DNA of 23,252 nucleotides from Isotricha intestinalis (taxonomy: Eukaryota > Ciliophora > Litostomatea > Vestibuliferida > Isotrichidae), in assembly GCA_023807065.1 (NCBI GenBank), contig JAJJLU010000685.1:1-23252 (forward strand), in the 5' to 3' direction. A program made the position numbers and the translations under genes. Positions 9,931 through 18,430 of the stretch are shown here, piece after piece. How positions within the stretch are numbered: the stretch's first letter is position 1; each line of letters opens with the position of its first letter. The notes beneath the pieces are model-generated. The model saw only the letters and a list, made by a program, of their open reading frames with translations, did no database searches and was not told the DNA's origin.

Positions 9931-11150
9931 TCTTCATTCTTTGTCTTCTCTTAATTCTTTTCTTCTTTTTTTTTGACTTTCATCCAGAAGTGTTCTTTTT
10001 TCTTTTATCATAATCATAAGATTCAATCATTTTCTTTTTTTATTTCCTTTTTGACATTCTCTATTTCTTTTTTAATAGATTTCTTTTTTTGTTCATTTGA
10101 TTATCTTCTTTTTGTTTAATTCACCTTCTTTTTTTTGTTCTTCTTTTCCATGTTTTTTCTTTTCTCCTTGTTTAGTCTCTTCTTTAGTTTAATTTCTCTC
10201 TTTTCTTCTTTTTCTTTATAATCTTAATGTTCTTAATTCTTTTTTTTTCTTTAAATAGAATATCATATCATGAATTCTTTATATCTCCCAAGAAATGTAA
10301 AAACAATTTTTCCTTTATTCTCATTAAGAAAATTTTAGTTATATTTATTTATTTGATTTTCTCTCCTAAAAATCATTTGACATGATAAGTATATAAGTAA
10401 GCATATCCTTCAGATGACAACTTTTTTATGAACTTCTCTTACCTAAAGTATAATTAGGATTTAGACGAGCTTATTCAATAAAAATTATTTTTTTACTTTA
10501 GAAAACATAGATTCTTTTTCTTTTTGTGAAAACCATCATTTATCAAAAAGTTGTCCTTATCATGGTTTATAGTTTCTTAGACTATTTATCTGGTTTTCTT
10601 TAATGAAATCATGAATTTTTGGGAAAAATATAACATTTTTATAAGGAAATGATTTTATTGTTTTGTTAAGCTAATTATTTTTCCATTTTTTTTGAAATGA
10701 ATATTTTATTTAAAAACAACTTTTTTTTTATACATTTAGTTTTTGATTCAACAAGTGATTTTTAAATATCCATATATATTATTTAACTTTACTTAAGTAA
10801 AACAAAAAATCAAAAATATTATAAAGTAAAAAAAGAAATTTTAAAAAAAACAAACACATTTTTTATTTTATCTCTAATTATCTTAAAATCTTTTATTGAT
10901 TAATATTTTCAGGTAATAATAATGAAACAAATTCAATATATTCTTTTTCAAAACCATTAGGTTTTTCCCTTTCAAGTATTTCAAGTTTAAATTTGGATTC
11001 TCGTTTTAAATCAAGCATTCATGGATGGTTATAATCACTAAAAGTTTCTTATTTAAATATCCTATATTACTAAGTAATTGAGCATTTGATGATTTTTTTC
11101 GTTGGTTTTATTGTTAGCTAGAAGCTTTATCAAAAATTTTCATTTTATAA
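9930..11150 (-). pseudogene. Decayed coding relic spread over three frames
   Basis: No ORF of useful length survives, yet protein-like blocks follow one another on the minus strand in changing frames. The best block runs 11018 to 10893 and reads MLDLKRESKFKLEIL... to ...LLLPENINQ and a TAA; its frame continues upstream across a TGA at 11019-11021 as FSDYNHP. Further blocks are IFFPKIHDFIKENQ near 10600, FSQKEKESMFSKVKK near 10520, ARLNPNYTLGKRSS near 10460, and SSEGYAYLYTYHVK near 10400. Lys/Glu-rich coiled-coil-like pieces follow at about 9940-10200. TGA, TAA and frame changes separate them. The blocks may come from one gene or from two adjacent ones. I do not recognise the family. The block boundaries are approximate. 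Confidence 0.5.
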
Positions 11151-11253
11151 ATAGTATTTATTCACAATAAACTTATATATTAAATGTTTAAACCAAATTA
11201 ATGATTTTAAAAAAATTTTATTAATATATATACATCAATAATATATCATTTAA

Positions 11254-12030
11254 TTAATTTTGTTTCATTATAATTTTTCCATATCTAAATAAACCTTTTA
11301 ATTTTTTTCCATTATAAAAATAAAAGCCTTGTCCATGTTGTTTATTGTTATACCAATAACCCTCATAATATTTATTAGGATTAAATTCATACTTTCCGAA
11401 ACCATGTTTTTGATTATTTTTATAATATCCTATATATTTAGAACCATCTTTCCAAATAAATTCTCCTTGACCGTTCATCATATTATTTTTAAATTCTCCT
11501 TTATAAATCCTTCCATCTATAAAATTTATCATTCCTTCTCCATCAAATTTCCCATTTTTAAAATCTCCAATATATGTTGTTCCATTTTTTAAAGTTAATT
11601 TACCTTTTCCATTTTTAACTCCGTTCACAAAATCTCCTTCATAAATTGAACCATCAACTAAATTTTCTTCTTTTCCCTTCCCATTTTGAATATCATTTGA
11701 AAATTCTCCATAATATTTAAATTTATCTTTTATAAGTAGTTCACCGTTTCCTTCTTCTTTCCCATTTTTTAGATTCCCTTTATAATAATTTCCATTTTCA
11801 TCAATAAATATCCCATAATTATCCATAATATCATTTTTATAAATTCCTTTATAAATTCCTCCATCTGGAATTATGTAAATTCCATAACCTTCTTTTTGGT
11901 AATTATTATTCCAATTTCCTTGATATATTGTTCCATCTATTTTAAATTTTATTATCGGATTATTTGGAATTGTATTTAATTCTGTTTGATGAATTGATAA
12001 ATCTAATTTATTAATATTTAAATGAATCAT
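11254..12030 (-). CDS. MORN-repeat protein
   Basis: The 258-residue protein is built almost wholly of MORN repeats, each about 23 residues with the pattern Y-x-G-x-(F/W)-x-N-G-x-x-x-G-x-G. About nine can be counted from residue 34 (YQGNWNNNYQKEGYG) to the C-terminus (YEGYWYNNKQHGQG). MORN repeats form an elongated beta structure that binds membranes or acts as a scaffold; in ciliates such proteins are common at the cell cortex, basal bodies and axonemes. There is no catalytic domain, such as a PIP kinase or SET domain, attached. The first 33 residues are unique and lack a signal peptide or membrane segment. The start at 12030 is the first in-frame ATG. A scrap of another coding frame overlaps the start region (12011-12157) and seems unrelated to it. 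The exact cellular role is not deducible. Confidence 0.93.
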   Translation of the reverse strand: MIHLNINKLDLSIHQTELNTIPNNPIIKFKIDGTIYQGNWNNNYQKEGYGIYIIPDGGIYKGIYKNDIMDNYGIFIDENGNYYKGNLKNGKEEGNGELLIKDKFKYYGEFSNDIQNGKGKEENLVDGSIYEGDFVNGVKNGKGKLTLKNGTTYIGDFKNGKFDGEGMINFIDGRIYKGEFKNNMMNGQGEFIWKDGSKYIGYYKNNQKHGFGKYEFNPNKYYEGYWYNNKQHGQGFYFYNGKKLKGLFRYGKIIMKQN

Positions 12031-12157
12031 TTTTTAATATATTATTTATATATTTTTTATCACAAGAATCTAAATATGATTGAATATGTCCAGTTCCCAT
12101 AAAAGTATTAGTATAATCTTTTCCAGTTATATCTTTGGCTATAAAAATTGTTAGAAA
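12011..12157 (-). pseudogene. Short open scrap resembling a kinase activation loop
   Basis: This minus-strand frame without stops reads IAKDITGKDYTNTFMGTG followed by HIQSYLDSCDKKY and ends in TAA at 12011-12013. The pattern A-K-D-x(9)-T-F-M-G-T resembles the protein-kinase activation segment up to the GT before the usual P-x-Y/F-M-S/A-P-E, but the APE-like end is not intact. It overlaps the MORN gene start in another frame. The resemblance is short and could be coincidence. Confidence 0.22.
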
Positions 12158-12507
12158 ATATTATTTAAATGTTCATTTTTTATTTGTTCAATAAATAAAA
12201 TTTAATTATTTTTTCTGAATAAATTATTTAATTTGAAAAAAATAATAAAAAACTAATTAACAATCTAATTCAATGTAAGATACTGCAATTAGATGATAAA
12301 AACTTTTATAATTATTTTCATTTTTATTATTTTATATTATTAACTTAACTTAATTGTTAATAGAGAATTGAATGAATATGAAAAAAAAATTTATGATTCT
12401 GTTGAACTTATTAAATTTCTTTCATTTCTTATAGTAAAATAAAGTTAATTAATTTTGATAATATTTAAAATTAATTTTTATTAACAAATATTTCTTTAAT
12501 AATTATA
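12158..12507. other. Spacer between two kinase-like scraps
   Basis: Very AT-rich sequence. A short plus-strand open stretch near 12361-12440 (RELNEYEKKIYDSVELIKF) looks coding-like but matches no kinase subdomain that I can name. A pyrimidine-poor AT stretch ending in TATAG stands immediately before the kinase fragment at 12508 and could be a former intron acceptor. Confidence 0.3.
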
Positions 12508-12762
12508 GGAAAACCAAAACCTTTCGATGGAATGGATGTTAAAAATAAAACATTAAATAGTCAATATGATAATATTCCTGAAAATACTGAGCCTAGGATT
12601 AAAAGATTATTAAGTTTAACTGTTGGAGGATTTGAAAGAAGAGCTACTTCTAAAGATTTATTACAATTAGATTTTATAAGAGAAAGAATTAATTATTTAT
12701 TTACTAATGGAATTTTAACTGATGTTGATGATTTCTATTATAAATTATTTATAATTAGTTAA
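12508..12762 (+). pseudogene. C-terminal fragment of a NEK-like protein kinase
   Basis: The frame GKPKPFDGMDVKNKTLN, then the IPEN segment, then RRATSKDLLQLDFI corresponds to the last part of a Ser/Thr kinase domain: the GKxPFxG segment, the xIPxxYS-like step and the final R-x-x-x-x-x-L-L-x-x-x-F-I helix. NEK kinases are the closest match from memory. The ATP-binding loop, the HRD and DFG motifs and the rest of the C-lobe are missing upstream, so this is a fragment and not a working kinase. The sequence just before it ends in TATAG, so an intron acceptor is conceivable, but I find no matching upstream exon on this strand. The frame ends in TAA after a short hydrophobic tail. It stands between two minus-strand genes and is probably a relic. 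Confidence 0.55.
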
Positions 12763-12798
12763 TTTTTAAAATGAATAATAAATTAATTTTTTTTATTT

Positions 12799-13728
12799 TT
12801 ATTTAAAATATATAATTCTTGTCATAGAATTTTCATTTATATAACCTAATATTTTATCATCAAAACTTTTTCCAATTAACTTTATATTATTTTCTTTTCT
12901 AATACTTAATCTTTCCCATTCATCTTCTTTAATCTTCCATTCTGAAATTCCCATATTTTCAACATCAATTAAATATATATTATTACTTTTATATAAAATA
13001 TTTTTAATGATGCTTCCTTTTTTTCCAATAATAATATCTTTAACTATTTTCATATTTTCAAAATTAATTAAATGAACAATTTCATTTCTTCCAACAACAA
13101 TAAAATTATTTTCTAAATAAAATAATAAACTATTACATTCAATATTTTCAATTTTATCAATTAAATTTAATTGTTTTAAATCCCATTTATAAATCCCATT
13201 TTTTGTATTTGTAATAATTAAATCTTCAATATGTAAAATATTTTCAATTTTTTCAGGATGTTCTATTTCTTTATAAGAAATATAAGTATCATTATGTTTG
13301 ATCCATATTTTTGCAAAATTTTCAGTAACTGTGATAAAGCAATCTACATTTAATTCTAAAATAAAAGAAATTTTTCCTACTTCATTTTCATCAAAATCAT
13401 CTATAATTTCAAAAGAATTTGGAAAGAGTAAATTTATTATATAAAAACCTTTATCTCCATATGTTATTATTTTATCTTTTGAAAATTCAATAAAATTTTT
13501 TATTTCAAAATTTTCTATTTCTATTATTATTTGTTTATCGGGGTTATTTTTTATATTTGTTAAAGGAGAAATTATTATTTTATTATTTGTTATATATGCA
13601 ATATTATTATTTTTTAATATTTTAATTATTTCTGATTTTGATATACACAATATCTCTTCTATTCCATTTTGATTTATTGTTTGAATTGGGTTAATTTCAG
13701 AATTTTCTTTTGAATTTCCACATCCCAT
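12799..13728 (-). CDS. Predicted lipid-anchored beta-propeller-like protein
   Basis: An in-frame ATG exists at 13776, but the better start is the ATG at 13726-13728. It begins MGCGNSKEN, a textbook N-myristoylation signal with an adjacent Cys that could be palmitoylated; the 16 residues upstream are an AT-driven Ile/Phe/Tyr string. The resulting 309-residue protein consists of repeated short hydrophobic strands with polar turns (for example KDKIITYGDKGFYIINL, CFITVTENFAKIWIK, DLIITNTKNGIYKWDL, NNFIVVGRNEIVHLINF), spaced about 40 residues apart. That is the pattern of a degenerate WD40-type propeller, although the GH and WD signatures are mostly lost. It is probably a peripheral protein on the cytosolic face of a membrane. 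No catalytic motif is visible. The propeller call is inference; the acylation motif is seen directly. Confidence 0.68.
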   Translation of the reverse strand: MGCGNSKENSEINPIQTINQNGIEEILCISKSEIIKILKNNNIAYITNNKIIISPLTNIKNNPDKQIIIEIENFEIKNFIEFSKDKIITYGDKGFYIINLLFPNSFEIIDDFDENEVGKISFILELNVDCFITVTENFAKIWIKHNDTYISYKEIEHPEKIENILHIEDLIITNTKNGIYKWDLKQLNLIDKIENIECNSLLFYLENNFIVVGRNEIVHLINFENMKIVKDIIIGKKGSIIKNILYKSNNIYLIDVENMGISEWKIKEDEWERLSIRKENNIKLIGKSFDDKILGYINENSMTRIIYFK

Positions 13729-14489
13729 AAAAAAATAAATATTGAAATAAAAATAAATTAATTTAAATATTTCCATTTAAAAGTAAAATAATTTTGATTT
13801 AAAATTATGTTACAACACAAAAATACTTATTATATATAATATTTACTTAAGAATTAACTTAAAAAAAAATATATATTTTGGTTCATAATATTATTAAAAC
13901 TTAATAATTATTTATTTATATTCAGTGTTTTCAAAGATTTATATTTACAAAAAATATTAAACAAAATTTTAAATTTTTAAATCTTGTTTGACATATGATG
14001 AATCGCCAATAAAATCCATTTAACATTGAACTCTTCAATTTTTTTCCATAATGAAAATGCTGAAACTATAATTTATTTAATTATTTGAATCCTTTTTTCT
14101 TATTTTTTGAATATTCAATTATATTTCATTTTTAGTCAAATATATTTTATTTTTAGTAGATGAATTTATATATTTAAACTCCAAATTTTTAATTTTTTTT
14201 GATATATCAAATATATTTTTATTTGTAAACACATTTTAATAATGTTATAATTATCATAAAATGAAATATAATAAATGAATCAAAATAAAGTTAAAATTAT
14301 TAGTTTAAATAGTATTATTTAGAAATTATTTTTATTACTTTTCAAAAGTAAGTGCAATTGAAAGTTTTTATATAATATATAATAATATTTTATTTTGAAC
14401 AAATAAATTCTTTCATTATAAAAAGTAAATTAATATAAATAAAAATAATATTTAATTTAAACAATATTTCAATTAAATTCATAAGAATT
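13729..14489. other. Intergenic spacer, at most a tiny relic
   Basis: AT-rich spacer lies between two minus-strand genes. The only coding-like signal is a minus-strand stretch at about 13978-14060, where one frame reads SLWKKIEEFN and the adjacent frame MDFIGDSSYVKQDLKI before a TAA. This may be a remnant with a frameshift, but it is too short to assign. Confidence 0.4.
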
Positions 14490-17400
14490 TTAATAAATAT
14501 GACATGCACGGCTCCCATTTTTTCTTTTATTAAATTCATCTTTAATCTTCTCATTTTCTACTTCAATTTCGCATTCTTCGTTAACTCCAAAAGATATATT
14601 ATTAATAAAAGCACCTTCTGTATTCAAATTTTTTAAATTTATATGTTTTAAAGATATACATTTATAAAACATACAATCCATATATTTTATTTTCTTTAAA
14701 GTAAAATTTTCTAAATTAACAGATTTGAGACTTAAACAATTATAAAACATATGAGATAAATCCTCTAAATTTTTGAGTTTTTTATTCGATAAATCTATAC
14801 TAGTTAAGTTTTTACACTCTGAAAACATACTTTCTACACTTGTTATATATCCCATTTTTAATTTTGAAAGATCTAATGAATTTATTTCAATTGACCAAAA
14901 TAAATATGTAAAATCATTAAAATTTTCAGAAAAGTTATAATGAATTTTATATTTTTTATTTTTTTTAAATTTTTCTGTGATTAATAGTTTTTGTCCTGAA
15001 TCTTCTAATATTTCAACACAATCCTTAATATTACTTTTATTTGGATTTATTAAATTCATATATTTACCAACTTGTTCTTTATTTATTTTAAATTCTCCAA
15101 TTATTGTGCTCTTTAAATCTAATAAAGATGGGTCTATCTGTTTAATTAATCCGTCAGAAGCAATATTGCTATTAATAAAATCCTTTGTAAATACATTTGG
15201 CTCGAGATTTTTTTTATCCTCCTCCGCTCTATTTTGAGCGTCACTATTCATTATGTCATCATTTAAATAACTCAAAAAATAATTTTGTATTCCATTTTCA
15301 ATATCATTTTTTTCAAATTTAAAACGAGAATAAGGCAAAAACAATACATTTTGTTCACCAGTAAATTTTTTCATATCAATACCTTTATTACTTTGTATTT
15401 CTTTATAAGGGTCACCCTGAATAATCAAATATTCTTCTTTTTTTTTTTCTTTGTTTTCTTCTTTGTCTTCTTCTTTGTCTTCTTTTTTGTTTTGTATTTT
15501 ATTTTTATCTGTATAAAATATAAAATTTTTGTACCATTTTGGTTAATAGTATTATCAATTTCTTGATTTTTTAATTTAAGATAAAGACTTTGATTTGGTT
15601 GATGTGTAAAACAAGGTAAATAGTCTTTTTTTAATGCAAAATATAATAATTTAATATAAACATTATAAAAATTACCACATTTCATACCTAATTTATCATT
15701 CATTTTATCTGAAAAGGCATAATCATCATCTGAATAAATTTTTAACCAATATTTTGCTATCACTCCTTTTATATTTTTAACATTTATGTTCATATTTTGT
15801 TTTATTGACTTCCTTAAATTAAAGTATTCCTGTTGATCCTTATATTCTTTATCAAGATCATTTTGAAATTTTTGAATTTCATCAGCACTTGGTTCAGATA
15901 ATAGTTCATGAAATTCCTTCAAAAAATCAATATCTGTATTATTAGTTGTAGTCACACTTACTTTTTTTATAGCTTCTTCAGATTCGTCTTTTTTTTTTCC
16001 ATTTTCTAATAAATAGTCCAATTCATCTTTATTTTTACATATTAAATCCGGATTAAAAAAAGGATAATCATTATATATTTTATTATTTTTTATAGATTCA
16101 TATTGTCTTTGATCGTCTTCATTTAATAAAATAATAATTTTTAGGGATGTATATAACTCTTTATTGGCATTATCTTTAAATACATTAAATAATTTTGGTA
16201 TTTCATTATGATTAACAACAATTATAAATAGTTTTTTAAATTTAAATGTATTATCCTTAAGCTTTTCTAATATTTTTTCGTTTAGTGTGAGGTTAAGGGA
16301 CGATTGGGATTGTAAGGTTTGGGGGCTATTGGGTGAATATAAATTTCTTTTGTTTTCATATTTACCGATTGCTTTAATATTATTTTCATTATTCATTATT
16401 TCATCATTTAAATAACCCAAAATATAATTTTGTATTCCTTTTTCTATATCAATACTTTTAATTTTAAAACAAGAATAAGGAAAAAACAATACATCTTGTT
16501 CACCAGTAAATTTTTTCATATCAATACCATTACATATTATTTCTTTAGGAGTGTTATTTTTAAGAACCAAATATCTTTCATTATTTTGTATTTGATTTTC
16601 TTTTTTTGTATGAAAAAGTAAAAAACTTCTACAATATAAAATTTTTGTACCATTTTTGTTATAGACTTTTTCATCAATTTCTTCATTTTTTAATTTAAGA
16701 TAAAGTGATTGGTTGCTTCTATGTATAAAACAAGGTAAAAAATCCTTTTTTAATGCAAAATATAATAATCTAATATAAACATTATAAAAATTACCACATT
16801 TCATTCCTAATTTATCATTCATTTTATCTGAAAAGAGATTATATGAATAAAGTTTTAACCAATATTTTGCTATTACTCCTTTTATATTTATGATATTTAT
16901 ATGCATATTTTGTTTTATTAAATTCCTTAATTCAAGGTATTCCTGTTGATTCTTATATTTTTTAGCAAGATCATTTTGAAATTTTTGAATTTCATCAGCA
17001 CTTGGTTCAGATAATAGTTTATCAAATTCCCACAAAAAATTCATGTCCCTTATATTAATTGAAGTTAAAATTACTTTTTTAGGATTTTTAAATTTGCTTA
17101 CTTTGCCATAATTTTTTCCAAATTCTAAACAATTTTTCAATTCTTCAATATTTTGACATATTAAATCTGGATCAAAGAAGGGATAATCATTATATATTTT
17201 ATTATTTTTTATAGATTCATATTGTGCACATTGTATTTTTTGATCTTGTATGAGGTTTGAAGATGGTTTGGGAATTAATGAAATAATAATTTTTAATGAT
17301 GTATAAAGCTCTGTATTGGCTTTATCTTTAAATACTTTAAATAAGTTTGATATTTCATCATGATTAACAACAATTATTACTTTGTTTTTAAATTTATCTT

Positions 17401-17605
17401 CCATTAATTTCTTTAATATCTTATCTTCTGAATCTGAATATAAATTTTCTTTTTGATTATATAAGTCGGTTAAATTGCTTTCATCAATAGCTTTTTCAAT
17501 TATTGTGACGGGGTCTTCTTCATCGTCTTCACTTTGGTAAATCACGTTTTGATTATTTTTTTTAACATAAAAAAGATACAAATCTTTCTTTGGTTTGGAG
17601 GACAT
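14490..17605 (-). CDS. Tandem ART-like modules fused to BspA-type LRRs (one frameshift)
   Basis: Two frames form one gene: 17605 down to about 15515, then 15514 down to 14490, joined by one missing base in a short T run (plus-strand A run 15515-15518). After a 60-residue acidic head come two copies of an about 340-residue module (residues 61-406, and 443 on into the second frame). Each holds an alpha/beta-like start (IIVVNHDEI...YTSLKIII), a YPFFDPDLIC block, LLSEPSADEIQKFQNDL, MKCGNFYNVYI, and an end NGIDMKKFTGEQxVLFxPYS. That end matches the E-x-E-V-L-F-P loop of arginine ADP-ribosyltransferases, with D371 and then Asn at the second Glu; the usual Tyr-Arg-Gly and F-S-T-S motifs are not recognisable. 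The C-terminus has about three BspA/DUF285 leucine-rich repeats (MFSECKNLTSIDLS, MFYNCLSLKSVNLE, MFYKCISLKHINLK). No signal peptide or membrane segment is seen. Activity is doubtful; a binding role is possible. Confidence 0.66.
15249..17425 (-). repeat. Intragenic tandem duplication of an about 1.04 kb coding module
   Basis: Copy 1 lies at about 17425-16388 and copy 2 at about 16279-15249, read on the minus strand, with an about 110-base non-repeated linker rich in Ser/Asn/Gln codons. The copies share long exact stretches, for example 40 identical bases at 15861-15900 and 16974-17013, and diverge elsewhere. The offset drifts between about 1113 and 1120 because of small indels. The high nucleotide identity points to a fairly recent duplication or to gene conversion between the copies. 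Confidence 0.9.
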
Positions 17606-18430
17606 ATTTGAAATAATATTATATGAATTCAGTATTTATAAATTATAAATATGAGCCTTTTTTTGGTTTTTATAATAGATTTTATTTTTATATTAAATAA
17701 ATAATTTATTTGAAATTAACTAAATAAAAAAAGGTAAAACTTCATTTGTATTTTTTAAATAAAATTTTTTTAAGAATTTATTGTATATTTTTTTTAAAAA
17801 TCCTTTTTTTATATAATGTAATAAAATACATTTGGATTTATTTGATGATTTGTTTTATTTATATTTTCATCTGAAAAATATATATATTTAATGAAAAATG
17901 TAAAAAATTTTTAAAAAAGGATGAAGATGATAAATAAAAGTAATTTTATGAATATATTATTTAAGTTTTAATTAATGGTTTTGCATTGTATTAAGAATTA
18001 TACCAATATATTAAAATCTATTGAATTTGAAGAAAAAAAGGTAATTAATGGGAATTTGTTATAGTGTTAATGAACAACTATATTAAATCATAATTATTTA
18101 AAAATAAATGTAAATTCTGTAATATAAAGAAATAATTGAAAATTTAAGAAAAATAATATAATTTAATCAAATATAAAATGATTAATTAAGTGATAATAAG
18201 ATTTTATGAATAAGAATATGCATAAATCATATTATTTAATAATTATAATGACTTATTATATTTTCAATAAATATGATTTCTTTTAATATTACATTAATAT
18301 ACCTTACTGACATTTTTTTATAATTATAATAAACAACAAAAACTAAGTGATGTATAAGTTCTTATTCTTTCTAAAATTTGTTTTATATGGTTATTATCAT
18401 GAAATTTGAGTTTTAATTTAAATTCTTGAA
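17606..18430. other. Intergenic spacer, nothing recognised
   Basis: Extremely AT-rich region between the start of the ART-like/BspA gene and the 3' end of the broken Cys-rich gene. Both strands hold frequent stops in all frames. The part above about 18200 may include degenerate sequence from the missing multi-membrane end of the Cys-rich gene, but no convincing block could be read. Confidence 0.45.
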
